A stretch of 64,000 nt of DNA from Geosiphon pyriformis. Its lineage: Eukaryota > Glomeromycota > Glomeromycetes > Archaeosporales > Geosiphonaceae. The position numbers were made by a program, and so were the translations under genes. The stretch spans positions 871,922 to 935,921 of the forward strand of contig JAAOMT010000602.1 in the NCBI GenBank assembly GCA_016748015.1, written 5' to 3'. Under the pieces are notes generated by a model. The model was not told the DNA's origin, did not search any database, and saw only the letters and a list, made by a program, of their open reading frames with translations. Of this stretch, positions 1 to 11,880 are shown piece by piece; the stretch's first letter is position 1; each line of letters starts with the position of its first letter.

Positions 1-740
1 TGGAAATAAAGGAAGCATGGATGATCTCTGAAAATTTTGAGGAAGTAGAGGCCCTCCCAAAACCATTAACTTTTGAGAATAATTTTCTGACCACCACTAG
101 TTTTTTCTAAGAAAATTTTTCAGCCACCTTGTTTAGCTTAATATCCATAGCAAAAGATTTCTGAACAGAAACATTGACCAAATTCTTCAAAGAAAGAAGG
201 AGAATTACTGAAGTAACCAAAAAAATGTCATTATTACTAACATTATCCAAAAAATTGATTTTCTCCAATAACATACCCAGGGCTTTTTTGGTCACCAATC
301 TCAGACCCTTTGGTGTTTGGTTGGAATTATCTTCCATAAACAAACTTCTTTCACCATAATCCACATTAGTTTCTTTTATCAAACACTTCTCTTTTATATC
401 AATACTATCAAACTCAGTAGTATTACCAGCTTCAAATCCCTAAGAACCACCAACAGCTTTATCAGACAAGACGAGTTCACTAGCAATACTATTCTTTAAA
501 CCACCACCTTTCTTTTTCTTCCTAGAAGCAATATCCTTTTTAACACTCTTTTCACTATTAACAGGACCAAAACCTTTAACAAACTTTTTCATTATAGCAA
601 TACTACAGCCAAAAGTGGCCTTGTAATCAAGCAAGAAGGGTTTAGATTTGTTGTACTGAATTGTAAAAAGACTTCTTTTAAAAAAAACTTTTTGATTCTT
701 TTTTGGTAATTTTGGATGAAAGAGAAAAAGAAGTTTTTTC
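1..740 (-). mobile_element. LINE-i: 5' end and ORF1 N-terminal part
   Basis: This is the 5' part of a LINE on the minus strand, continuing past the window start. The 5' leader, read on the minus strand from about 740, has an A-run followed by CTTCTTTTTCTC, much like the start of LINE-v at 60,812. ORF1 remains readable at 634-440 (Lys-rich, with an RKKKKGGGLK stretch) and 382-107, with stops between. The segments match the decayed ORF1 of LINE-iv at 34.9-35.5 kb in order and content (shared LIKET, KKALG, EKINFL strings). In this family ORF1 is the RNA-binding partner of ORF2. It abuts older LINE-ii RT sequence on the same strand, so it probably inserted there. No intact product. Confidence 0.75.
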
Positions 741-2233
741 CCTAAATACTTATATAATTTGCCATGTTTGACAATAAAAATTAACTAACTACTAATATAC
801 AAAACAATATTCACAACTTTTTGGCTTATAAAAATTACCATTATTTTATTATTATTAATAAAAATATTATTAATACTAAAAAATTTAATAATAATATTCA
901 AAATATATTGTATTAAAGCCTGACTATTTTCTATTTAAATTGTATTATTAACAAAAATACTAGCCACAAAAAAAAATGTCTTATTTCTACTAATTTTTAC
1001 TTTGTCTGTTTTAATTATATAATTAATATTAACTTAATATTTACATAAATATTTATGTTTTTTTATCTTATACAATAAGAAATAAAAAATTCTCCAAAGA
1101 AATGATAAAAAAACTTTATTTTGATCCAATTCATTATGAATTTTGTAATCTTTTGAAAGCCCAAAATTTATTATTATTCTATTTATTTTGTTTATATATA
1201 TATTTCTAAAAAACTTAATAAACTAATTATATATTTTAATATATTTTATATTAGTCTTTAAATAATATCATCTAACTAAATTATATGTTTTGCACATGTT
1301 TTACAAAACCAGCCAAAACTTCTGGTTTTTTTTCAAAGCATCTTTAATTATTAAACCAATAGCAAAAACAGATAGTTAAGTTAAAGTATTCTTTAAAACC
1401 AAAAAATTGTTCTTATAAAAAATGTTAAACTTGTTACATACAAATAAAATATGATTTAAGAGAATCTTAGACAAAATTTTCTTAGCTATTTTAATAAAAA
1501 CAATAGATTAAGTATTTGTTAAATATTATCTTATTTATAAGACTTGAAAATTATTAAAACCCATGCTTTTTTTCACAGAATTAAAGTATTATCAAGAGCT
1601 AAACAAAAGTTTAATAGAGCCAAAAAACATTATATTATTAAGTTATTATAATGCTTTTATGGTTTATTGAGTATGTTAAACAAACCAACAGCTTTGTTAT
1701 TAAACAAGTTACCAATTATCAAAACCAATTCATCCATATTAATTTTTTCTATTATGTTCAAAAAAGTATTATTTCTTATGTAGTCCAAAAACATATATTG
1801 GTAAGACTATAGATTAAACAGCTTTAAAAACATTTCTTGCTTTTTTGTTTATCTTTCTATAATTTTATTAATTTTAAGTCTTATTTTATTTGGTTTTAAA
1901 ACTAGATCTTCTCTAATTACCAAGTAATTTCAAAATATTTATTTCAAAATATTTTTTATCATGTGTCTTTTGTCAAAACTGAAATTTTCCATTTTTTTTA
2001 ATTGTTTTTCTAATAAAAATATTTTTGGCCACTTTTATTTCATAATAATTGAATTTTAAATAACTTTTTTTGACTATTAATAAATGTTTAATAATATTAG
2101 TTAATTTTACATTATTACAAATTATATTGTTAACTTTGATAGTTTTATTGTTATTAATTGTCAATTAAGTCCTAATAAAATAATTAAATTCAAACATTTT
2201 ACTTGAGTTCAATCTTTTTATAATCTTGGTTAT
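741..2233 (-). pseudogene. LINE-ii ORF2, reverse transcriptase part (decayed)
   Basis: Minus-strand translation gives a shredded LINE RT collinear with LINE-iii ORF2. At about 1,740-1,560 it reads MDELVLIIGNL..NNKAVGL and then KKAWVLIIF, matching LINE-iii DEFFEVVFDLPDGKAADL and KKAWVLIIPK. At about 1,330-1,265 it reads LEKNQKFWLVLQNMCKTYN, the counterpart of the catalytic LQDMRKTYDS block. At about 1,180-1,090 it reads NFGLSKDYKIHNELDQNKVF, the counterpart of DGLDQGKVFS. The catalytic Asp-containing motif is eroded (YDS to YN). A short open stretch at 2,164-1,973 corresponds to the linker before the RT. The segment joins the one at 3,186-3,521 once the solo LTR is removed. Confidence 0.75.
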
Positions 2234-3185
2234 TGTTACCAATAGAATTTTAGCTATTAATTAGCATGAAATCATTCTCATAATTCTTATTATTAATTAG
2301 TACATATTATTATCATTTTTATTATCACTTATTATTTAATTAAATTATCAAAGATCATTATTTAATCAATAACCCGATTTGTACTATAGAAATTAAGATA
2401 ATCAAATTACACAATACCCTAAATTATGTAACATAATCAAAATTTGCCGAAATAATCAATAGTTTAGTGAAATAACTTATAGTTTACCAAAATATATCTT
2501 TAATTTACCAAAATTATAGCAAAGAGAAAAGTGCAAGTTCAAAAACTAGTACTACAACAAGTTGTATAAAAAAAAAGCTTCTTTCTTTAAGAAAATGTAT
2601 CTTCTTATAGTATCTTATCATAGTACCTTGCTTTAGATATCTTAATTGAAACAAATCATCTTTTACACATCTTAAATAAAAATTAAATATTCGAAAACCA
2701 AATTCTTTAAATTATTACACTTGAAATTCTTTCAACACAACTAATATTTTGAAATTAATTAGCTACAAATTTCAATAATCTGTTAATGACTCCAAGCATA
2801 GATAGAAAATGTTTTCTTTAACAGAATTTTATTTCTTTTATATTTCTTTTATTTTATTTTTTTTCTTAGTATAATCATTAGAGTAGCCTACAAATGAAAT
2901 TCCTGTAGAAGAGTTGACTTTTATAGCAAAGTAACTACACATTTTAGTGAACTTCCAGATGAGTAATTCCTGAAAAAGAGTTGACATTTACTACAACATA
3001 ACTACACAAAACAACTGACATAGAATTGGCTATTCCATTTGTAAGCCCAGCAGTTCAAATTATAGGAAATAATTTGAAGATAAATTCAGTTATTGGAGGT
3101 TCAACTGCTTTCAAAAAAACGTGAAATTAGCAACAAATAAATATTAACAACAGTCAAGAAAAAAGACCAAAAATTTCCAGTAATA
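2234..3185 (+). repeat. Solo LTR, family II
   Basis: A 952-bp LTR that begins TGTTACCAATAGAATTTTAG and ends CCAGTAATA (decayed from GTAACA). It is collinear with the LTRs of Gypsy-B, -C and -E, including the GCCGAAAT-type motifs near 2,445 and the conserved block near 3,030-3,080 (TAAGCCCAGCAGTTCAAATT). Flanking tetranucleotides are TTAT (left) and TCAT (right), one C/T change from a 4-bp target duplication. No internal element sequence is attached, so it is a solo LTR left by LTR-LTR recombination. LINE-ii coding sequence resumes on both sides. Confidence 0.85.
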
Positions 3186-3521
3186 TCATTAATAATTTTA
3201 ATTTAAAAAACTTAAATAACTGCTTGTTTTTTAAACAGCTAAACTTATTAAACCAATATTTAGAAAACACTTTATTAATTAACTCTACTATTATTTTTTT
3301 TAGAACATTTTATATTTTGTTTAAATTATTAAAAACTTTTGTATTTTCAAATTTATTTATTAATTCAAAAAGTCTAATAAAAAAATATTCTTTAAATTAT
3401 GCTTATTTAATATTATTTGCATTTTTAATCTTGAACTTTTAGTAATTTTATTAATTTGCTTATAAATATTATTTAAATAAATATTTAAAAGACTTCTTAA
3501 ACCAACAAAAATTATAACTGT
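3186..3521 (-). pseudogene. LINE-ii ORF2, region between endonuclease and RT
   Basis: Minus-strand translation gives LLNIYLNNIYKQINK near 3,500-3,450, aligning with LINE-iii LLNMQLNSLHRQANRNW. Near 3,260-3,190 it gives KVFSKYWFNKFSCLKNKQ, aligning with IFRKIWFKDFDHVFIKKS. Order and spacing match the stretch just after the endonuclease domain in LINE-iii (19.9-20.2 kb). It is continuous with 13,413 onward across Gypsy-A and with 2,233 downward across the solo LTR. The plus-strand open frame over this stretch is only a shadow. Confidence 0.7.
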
Positions 3522-4353
3522 TGTTACTTATAGAAAATAGGAATCATAGTAGTATATATATTAGCCAATCAGAAGTAGATGTAATAAAATATAGAATTCT
3601 AGGGTTCCAGAAATTACAGGATTCTTATATAAGGAATCACAGAATTCTAGAATTCCAGGATTCCTCTTAAAGAATTGCAGAATTCCAGGAATTCCAGAAT
3701 TTCTGGCAGGAAGAATGAAAGAATTGAGAAATTTTAAATATATATATATAATAGTAACATTAGAAGCAGAAAAGACAGACCTTTTAGTTTAGATTTTATC
3801 TAAGCAATCTTTTAATTCACAAATATTAATAAAATAATTATTTGTTATCTCAATCCATTTTCAATTATTAACATTTCATGTTGATAGCTGCTAATACTTA
3901 ACTATACTAAAACAATAGCTCTTGATCATGACTATTGATGAAATATTAACTTGAACTGCCTTGGCTTATTTCTCTTTATTTTTATTTTATTTTATTTTTT
4001 TTATTTTCTTTTTTATTGTTGTTGACTAATTAATTAAAGATTAAGTACTAAATTATTGATATCACAAATAATCTGATAAAAAACCTGAATAAAAGAGTAC
4101 AGAGTAAGAATTTGGATAACTTACCAAAAGAACACAACTGTCAAAATAAACTGGCCACCAAGCTGAAAAAAAAAATTGGAAAAATCATCGCAAAAGATTT
4201 GCACACTATTAAATCTCTGTCTATTATACAAAGAACTCCAACTCAAAACATTCAGATTACTAAAACCTTCAGATAATACTAATCATATCAGCTATTAGTA
4301 CCAAGTTACAGATTTGTTATTTGATTTGAGACCCTAAATAATTACCTGTAATA
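3522..4353 (+). repeat. Gypsy-A 5' LTR (family I)
   Basis: An 832-bp LTR starting TGTTACTTATAGAAAATAGG and ending CTGTAATA (from CTGTAACA). Its U3 region (about 3,590-3,720) holds degenerate direct repeats built on GAATTCCAGGATTCC. A TATATATATATA tract lies near 3,740 and is the likely core promoter. AATAAAATAATTATTTG near 3,828 is a candidate poly(A) region. It pairs with 12,554-13,408 and with the Gypsy-D LTR at 47,038. Confidence 0.9.
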
Positions 4354-4354
4354 T

Positions 4355-6660
4355 TTGGTATTCTTTGTGAAATATAATCTAACAAAAAACCAGTACCAAC
4401 AGCACTTATCCAAAACAGTAACAGAATCCAAAGAAACAGAGACAAACTATTTGGGATTTGCAAAATTCTTATTTCAACATTATCACACCTATCTTGGATT
4501 AACAAATAATAGTTGGCCAACAGAATCAGCTTTCAATTGCTATGTTAACAAAAGAATAGTATATTATTTGAAAGACCAAAGAGATCTAGAATCCACCTTC
4601 AACGATTTCTTTAATGAACTATTCCAAAGCACCACACTGCCACAGAATTATTTATTTGCACCACTAATTATAGAAATAAATAAGAAAATAGAAAAATACA
4701 TTAAACAAAGATTCTCTATTACCTTTGCCAATAAAGGAAAAGAAAAATTGCAAACACCAGCAGGAATTTCAAAGCAAATACAATTACCTACTTGGAAGAA
4801 ACAGTGAGTCAACTCATTTGCTAATCCATTATATTATTACACATCCAGAAGCATCATCAATATAACATCAACAAACATGTTTACCACAAACATAACAACA
4901 TCATTAAACAGAATCTTATTCCAAAGTAAACAAAAGAAAGTAAAGTTACTAGGAACATATAACAATTATTTTGAGGAATTTAAATTGCAATTTCCAATGT
5001 CATCAGAAACTCAATTACCACCACCTCAACCAGATTTTAAAACTGCTACCTCTTGAGAACTAACAAAATCAGAAGAAGAAGATGATGACAATTAAGAATC
5101 TAATTATCAAAACCTGATTCCAAAAAACTTAGAAATTCAGACTGCAATTGTTCCAACTCAGTCAAATTAGGACAATTCAAACCTTGACATAATTAATTAG
5201 CAACACTTACCTTCAGTAATTGTGATTAATCAGCCACCAATTGAACTGATTGCTGAACCAATTCAACATTCACAAGTATCACTTCAATAACAACCACAAC
5301 AACCATTTCAACAACAGCTGTCTTAACAACCATTAATTATACCAATAGCCTATGTACCAATTGCCAAGCTAGAAAAATTCACTGGTGAAGAAAATAATGC
5401 CCAAGTTTGGCTCAATGATGTAGCCAAAGCAATAACTGCCAACAATTAAGACAATGCTAGAGTAATACAAGCCATTCCATACTTTTTACAAGACATCACT
5501 GATTCTTGGTACCAAAATCTTGTAAACAAATCCCAAGATTTTAATGTGTTCAAAATTATGTTCTTGTAATATTTTGGTAATTATAACAATATTAATCGCT
5601 TAACAATTAATTTTACTACTATTAAGCAAGAAAACACTGAAGCAGTCACAATTTACTTAAAATGCTTCTACTGGAATCTGTGTCAAATTTAAGCTATCAA
5701 CACAAACTACTTTACAGTATTCCAGATTTTGAATTAGTTTATTTGTGAGTTGTATAGCAGCCTACTATAACACATAAGACCATTATATTTAACTACTCTT
5801 CAAGATATTATTAACTATGCCAGAGATTTAGAATTAGCTGAATTAGAAGCCAATTATGTTCAAGCCATCAATCTAGTAATGAACAGATTATCTAACTTGG
5901 ATTCAAAACTGAAACAATTAACAGAATCTATTAATCAGAAATTAGAGGGATACTTAACTAACAATCAAGCCATTTATCAACCTTTACAATGACACAATTA
6001 TCAAGAAAATGTGAATTGTTTCCAATATCAGTCATGTTCATCATTATCTACCAATCAGCAATAACAAACTGAAATACATAGTTGCCACTATTGTGATAAA
6101 CAAAGACACTTACAAATTTACTGTCACAACTGCTTAAATAATTAACAATTGGGAAATCAATATCGAAACTCCAATTTCCAGTTTCAAACTCTGAATTATC
6201 AATCAAATCTAGAACCATATTAATTGAATTACCTATCAATGATACAGCAGCCAATTTATCAACCACCTATTTATTAAACCCTAATACCAGTCATTTATTA
6301 ACCACAACCACAACTAATTTATCAACCTTAACCTATTTAAACACTGCCCCAAATAATTGTGTCCAATGAAAATTAAAGGCCAAGAACCATTCAACAAAAT
6401 TGGAAATCAGTAATAGTTGTTTATCAACCAATTCCCAGCACATTCCAACAACCTTCAAAGCCACATCCAAAAAACTCAAGAATTAGATACATCTAAAACC
6501 CAAGTTCCCAAAAGTATTTAAGTCTCCTGGTTATTTTAGAAGATGCCTTACCCAACAACTTAGAAACCAACCAGAAGCCACTTATCAGCAACATTCTACT
6601 AGCAATAATTACCAATAATAAATTACTAGCAGCCATCTTTCTTTTCAAGATCAAAAAATC
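4355..6660 (+). pseudogene. Gypsy-A gag
   Basis: Structural capsid/nucleocapsid precursor, broken by many stops. The N-terminal part is open at 4,355-4,807 (SAFNCYVNKRIVYYL, shared with Gypsy-D). A low-complexity Pro/Gln-rich linker follows to about 5,340. The capsid-like core at about 5,340-5,700 (FTGEENNAQVWLND, QAIPYFLQD, SWYQNLVNK) matches the Retrotrans_gag pattern and Gypsy-D. A CCHC knuckle (CHYCDKQRHLQIYC) lies at about 6,083-6,124 and a Gln/Pro-rich tail runs to about 6,370. Stops sit where Gypsy-D has Gln or Trp codons. The assignment rests on position, the knuckle and similarity among copies. Confidence 0.8.
4356..4363 (+). other. Gypsy-A primer binding site (decayed)
   Basis: TGGTATTC begins 2 nt after the 5' LTR. 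The other Gypsy copies carry TGGTGCTC at the same place, complementary to a tRNA 3' end ...GAGCACCA, so this is a mutated PBS for minus-strand priming. Confidence 0.6.
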
Positions 6661-6666
6661 TTAGCA

Positions 6667-7020
6667 ATGCTTCTTTTTAGTAGAGCCACCCTTGACACCA
6701 AACTTATTACTACAATGTATATTAATGCTAAGGTCAATAGTCAGCCAATCAAACTAATCTTAGACATTGGTTCAACAGGCAGTATCATTACTAAGCAGTT
6801 CATAAACCAATTAGGTTGCCAAGTTAATCATACTGCCAGTGCTCAAATCATTATAGTGGATGGAGCCATAAAAACTCCAATTGGCAAAATTGATGACTTT
6901 TCTTTTAAAGTCAATGGCATCATGACACCCATCAAAGTCCTTGTGATGGAAGCAACCCAATATTAGGTAGTTAGCAATGATTGGTTATCCAAAACCAACA
7001 CTGTACTTGACTGAACCATG
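6667..7020 (+). pseudogene. Gypsy-A aspartic protease
   Basis: Retropepsin-like domain that would process the polyprotein. The open stretch 6,667-6,966 contains KLILDIGSTGSIITKQF. The catalytic triplet expected as D-S/T-G reads D-I-G here, so the site is altered. Downstream strands (KTPIGKIDDFSFKVNGI, PIKVLVMEATQY) match the other copies. A TAG interrupts the QYQALV motif at 6,964-6,966. It directly follows gag. Confidence 0.8.
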
Positions 7021-7319
7021 CAAGAGTTTTAACTCAGCCAGAATGGCCAGCACATATGTGTATCAACCACTTGTGGTCATTTCAAGACCACTATTATGCC
7101 AATACCACTAATAAAATTCGAAAAAGAAGAAGTAAACAAACTTATCTGGAAAGTCTACCAAGTTTTATGAGCTGACACCAATCACAATAAACTGTTGCCA
7201 GTACTCTCTTGGAATGACAAAAGAAAAGGGAAAGAAGAAAATGAATCTGAAGAAACCACAACCACAGAAGAAATAACCAGTGGCTAAGAACAATCATATT
7301 CACATAAACCCATCAAGAA

Positions 7320-8757
7320 GCCACCATATATTCCTTTTAAATGTCAAAATTGTGACAAGAAACTATTCTCTATGGAAGCATAGATAGTACTTAATAAAGA
7401 CTACTGGACCAGAACATATTATTATTGCAAGTCATACCATAAAAAATGCTATGGCTATCCAAAAAAACAAAACAAGTGGGACAATAAACCATGTCTTACT
7501 TGTGGCAAACAATTACTTGATAAAAAAATGTGAAACAACATTTCTGGTTGAGAAGAAATGTGTAATATTTTATGTCAATACACAATCCTCATAAGTTATT
7601 GGGTCAGTTGTGACACACTTATTACTGTCACATAACACCAAGCAATTTTTTACTTGGGCAGCTATTCATATGACAAAGATAAGATCTGGCAAATGGCCAA
7701 TACCAAAGTGAAAGACACTTCACTCAGGGAGATATTGAAGATAAAAAACAATCCTTTAGAACCAGTCAATATTGTTATTATTCCCAATCCAGACACATTT
7801 TTAGACATAAAGATAGGTCCAGAAGAATTTTACAAGTATTATCAGAATTTAACACTAACTAAAGAAGAGCAAAAACAGTGCTTGGAGGAAATAAACACCC
7901 AATTATGTGACCACTGTTTAATTTCATGTGACTTTCAGTATTGTAATAAGTGTAACCTCATTTACAATCCACCATCATATATGATCTACACAATTCTAAA
8001 GAAAAATGAACCAATTAACAGCTGCATATTAGAATTGGAATTACAGTTCAATCTTAATTCAAACTCCAACAATAATGATAACAAAAATAATGGTTCCAGT
8101 TTCATTCAAAATAGCAATAAAAATAACAACAATTCAGACTCTGATTCAAACCCAGAGCAATATATTGTGCTTTCTGACCTTACCAAGAAGCAGAAACTTA
8201 AATGGTTCAATGATAATAATGAAGATATTATGCTGAAATATACACATAATACTGATACAAGATTTAATCTGAGATATCCAGAAAAAGATGTTATCAAATT
8301 GGAACTATATTTATGTACCTGCATTGATCTCAAAGTAGCACTGAAAATTTTAGCAACAATAATGGTTCAACTAATATCCAGGAATAGTTTAGTGAAAAGA
8401 GAAATCAACATTAGAAAAGGAATAATTGATATAAGATATGTAGAAAATATTATTGCAATACTACAAAATGACTCAAAAAAGATCTATATCATAGAGCAAA
8501 ACAAAAAAATAGCACAGGCAATATTTCTGCCTCTGGTTAAAATAGCTCAGTTAGTATCAGTGAGAAAAAGAGAGGAATTAGAAATAACAACAAGAGAAAT
8601 AAAGGGATTTGGATCCACAGATAAAATAGATATATCAGTTAATATGACAGAGAAAAAAGTTATTGACAAGGGAAAAATTATCTTTATCTTTCAATTAATT
8701 TCTATTCTGTCATATAACCAATATATATTAGCCATAGAAAAGAAAGTAAAAGATTAA
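7320..8757 (+). pseudogene. Gypsy-A Cys-rich modules and degenerate dUTPase
   Basis: Cys module 1 (about 7,320-7,560) reads CQNCDKK...YYYCKSYHKKCYG...DNKPCLTCGKQ and has stops. The frame 7,654-8,757 (367 codons) is then uninterrupted. It holds Cys module 2 (LCDHCLISCDFQYCNKCN, residues about 86-103), an Asn/Ser-rich linker (about 137-170) and a dUTPase-like domain (about 195-330). Motifs are eroded: motif 1 DTRFNLRYP (expected DAGYDL), motif 2 SRNSLVKREI, motif 3 GIIDIRYVENI, motif 4 KKIAQAI, motif 5 GFGSTD. A trimeric dUTPase hydrolyses dUTP to dUMP and PPi. This copy is unlikely to be active despite its long open frame. It lies between protease and RT as in copies B, C and E. Confidence 0.75.
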
Positions 8758-8772
8758 GTTCAAATTTTTAAA

Positions 8773-9972
8773 ATGAAAACTATCAGTTGTGAATCAGAAA
8801 AAATTGGACTTACTAATCTTTACATACCAGCCAAGAGCCTGAAACATATTAAAATTTTCATCTATAACACAACCAGAGATGTTATTAAAATACCAAAAAA
8901 AACCACTATTGGATATTTAAGCACTGAAGTTAAAGAACAATCACCAAACTCCATTCTAGACTTTCCACAACTGTGTAAATATGTGAATATCACATCACAA
9001 ACAATATACAGATAAAAAAAATATTATCTGCTCCAACCAGAACAATTGAAACAGATAAACTTGAAAAATCTAGACCAACTACAACATATGCAGCTTAAGA
9101 TATTATTCAACAATTTCAACAATATCTTTGCCAATAAAAACGAATTTGGCAGAACTAATATAATCCAGCATTCGATTAAAACTGAAAATATGATGCCAAT
9201 CAAACAGAAAGCATACCAAGTACCACCAGCAAGCCATGAAATTATTTGATAAGAGATCAATTGGATGTTAGACAATAAGTTAATTCAACCATTAATAAGT
9301 TCATAATTGTTATTAGTAGTATTAATCTGTAAGAAGAATGGAAAAATACACTTCTGTGTAGATTACCAAAAACTTAATGAAGTAACTAAAGAAGATAGCT
9401 ACCCAACTCTAAAGATCCAAAAACTTTTCAATGCTTTTGAAAGAAAGAAATGATTCTTAACTTTAAACTTAAACAGTAATTTTTGACAAGTAGTCATGAA
9501 TTCAGCTGATAAAAAAAAGACTGCATTCACAACAAAAGAGCAAAATTTTGAATTTGAAGTTATGTTTTTTGGCTTAATGAATGCTCCAGCAACATTCCAA
9601 TGACTTATGGAAATTGTTTATACTGGACTACTATAAAAATCAGTAGTCGTATATTTGGATAATACTAATGTGTTTTTCAAGACATTTAATGATTATTTAC
9701 ACTATCTTCAACAAGTATTTGAAAGACTAAGAAAAGCCAAATTAAAATTAAATGCAACTAAGTGTTTCTTTAGAAAAACTGAACTCAAGTTTTTGGAACA
9801 TGTCATAAACAAAAATGGCATTAAAACAGATCCAAACAAAATTGAAATAATTAAAAACTTTTTAGTACTCACCAATTTGACTGAACTACGAACATTCTTG
9901 AAATTTGCAGATTACTACTACCACTTTATCAAAGACTTTTCCAAACTGGCTCAGCCATTATACCAGCTCTAA
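8773..9972 (+). pseudogene. Gypsy-A reverse transcriptase
   Basis: A beta-rich linker (8,773-9,015: LYIPAKSLKHIKIFIYN, IGYLSTE) leads into a Ty3-type RT. Visible motifs are NEFGRTNIIQHSIKT (about 9,139-9,183), HFCVDYQKLNEVT (about 9,350), FLTLNLNSNF (motif A, where the expected LDL Asp is Asn), FGLMNAPATFQ (about 9,570) and YLDN at 9,652-9,663 in place of catalytic YLDD. The thumb/connection (NATKCFFRKTELKFLEHV) runs to 9,972. Several Gln/Trp codons are stops. Both the motif A and the YxDD changes predict an inactive polymerase. Confidence 0.85.
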
Positions 9973-9984
9973 ACAAAGAACACC

Positions 9985-10455
9985 AAATATGAATAAATGA
10001 AAAACCTGCAAAAAGCTTTTGATACATTAAGAAAAAAGCTTATTCAAGCTCCAGTACTGATCTATTCAGATCATAGCAAGCCATTCATAATCACAACTAA
10101 TGCATTAGGTTAAGTATTGAGAGCTGTACTATCTCAGAAAGAACCAGATAGAAAAGAACACCCAGTAGTATATGCTAGTTGCAGCTTAAGTTCAGCTGAA
10201 AAAAACTATAAAACTTCAGCACTAGAACACTTAGCAATCTATTGGACAATTATGAAACAGAAAAAATACTTAAGCCAGAAATTTAACATATATACTAACC
10301 ATAAAAAATTGACTTCAATTCAGAAACAAGAATTTGGAGACAATTACCATGTAAGATAGAAAATAGAACTTTTATTATTTAATTATACAGTACATTACAA
10401 AAAGGGAAAAGAAAATAAAAATGCCAATAGTTTGTTGTGAATAAAACAAATCTAA
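9985..10455 (+). pseudogene. Gypsy-A RNase H
   Basis: The domain follows the RT connection (LQKAFDTLRKKLIQAPVLIYSD). The Ty3-type RNase H core reads ITTNALG.VLRAVLSQ, where the first catalytic Asp (TDA) is Asn. It continues with HPVVYASCSLSSAEKNYKTS, LEHLAIYWTI and YTNHKKLTSI. It ends near YTVHYKKGKENKNANSLL at about 10,435. Its role would be to degrade the RNA of RNA:DNA hybrids. Confidence 0.75.
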
Positions 10456-10559
10456 CATTCCAACCCAAAAATATAACAAAAGATGAATACACAAAAATAT
10501 TAACAATTCCAACACTATATTAATATCTAGCAGTTTAAGAAGAAATTATTTCCAAAAAA

Positions 10560-11880
10560 ACAAAACAACATAAAACAACAATCCAAATATTTTATCACTT
10601 GCCAAAATATCTTATATCAAAAAAACAGAAAGAATCCAAACCAACCACTCAGAGTAATCATGAAACTAGAAAAAAAACAATACTATTTAATATGCATTTA
10701 GATCTAATAGCAAAACATTTTTATAAAGAAGCAATCATAGAAAGAACCAGAAAAAGATACTATTGGCTATCTATATATTCAGACATCATCCAATATGTTC
10801 AAAATTGTAATGCTTGTTAGAAAAAAGAAAAAACAAGACCCAGTAAACTATTAAGACCAATTAAAATGAAACAACTATTTGATCAAATTAAAATTGACTT
10901 AGTTAGATCATTAAAAATAACCAGTAGAAAAAACAGATATATTGTAGTAGCCATGGATTATTTTACTAAGTGGCCAAAAGCAAAAGCCATTTAAAGAGCA
11001 GATGCAGAATCTATTGCCAAATTTGTTTATCAAAATTTGATTTGTCAACATGGATGCCTAAAAAAATTACTATTCAACCAAGAAACTCACTTTGTAAATA
11101 GAACATTGGCAGAATTAAGTCAAAGATTTGGAATAAAAAGACCATTATTATCATCATATCATCCACAAATCAACAGCTTAGTCAAATGATTTAATAGAAT
11201 ATTGTGTAAAGCAATTGCCAAAATCAACCAAAAAAATCAAGATGAATAGAATTTGTTTATATTATCAGTATTATTTGTTTATCAGACAATAAAGCAAGAC
11301 ACTATACAAGCAACACCATTTGAATTAGTATATGGTAAAACAACAACATTACCAGTTAAAATAAAAATCAACATGTATTTAATTAAACCAATAACAGAAG
11401 ACAATTTCCAAGAAACATTGTTAAGAAAAACATATAACTTAATAGAAACACTAGAAAACAAACAGTAAAAAGCAGCTAATAATATTTAAAAGTTACAAAA
11501 AAAACATGATAACCAACTACCAGATAAATCAGTTAAATTCAGGATTGGAGACAAAATACTTTTATATCATACCAAAGCAGAAAAACAATGAAGTAGAAAA
11601 TTTGACTCTAAATGGGACAGATCATTTTACATTGAAGAAATTTTTGGAAATAGAGCTTATAAATTAAGATAAGACAACAAAATCTTAGCCAAAGCAGCAC
11701 ATAGTGATTAACTGAAACCATATCACCATACAGTATTATTATTCACCAATAATATTTCACAACTGGAAGTACAATGAATACTAGTCCAATCAGATAAGAT
11801 TCCACAAGATCTAAAACCAATTATAATTATTAAACCAAATACATTAAATTGAAAAACCAAAGAAGTATATAAAAACACAA
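10560..11880 (+). pseudogene. Gypsy-A integrase
   Basis: The HHCC zinc-binding domain is visible in 10,599-10,820 (HLDLIAKHFYKEAI...YVQNCNAC). The DDE core reads VVAMDYFTKWPKAKAI (first Asp), LLFNQETHFVNR (second Asp expected in SDQ/SDR, here Asn) and NSLVK.FNRILC (Glu expected, here Lys then a stop). The C-terminal GPY/F-like module reads DRSFYIEEIFGNRAYKLR at about 11,610-11,670. Catalytic residues are lost, so it is dead. Confidence 0.8.

Noticed and set aside
3224-3442. Plus-strand 72-codon hydrophobic frame
   Set aside because: The minus strand of the same interval aligns with LINE ORF2, so this is an antisense shadow.
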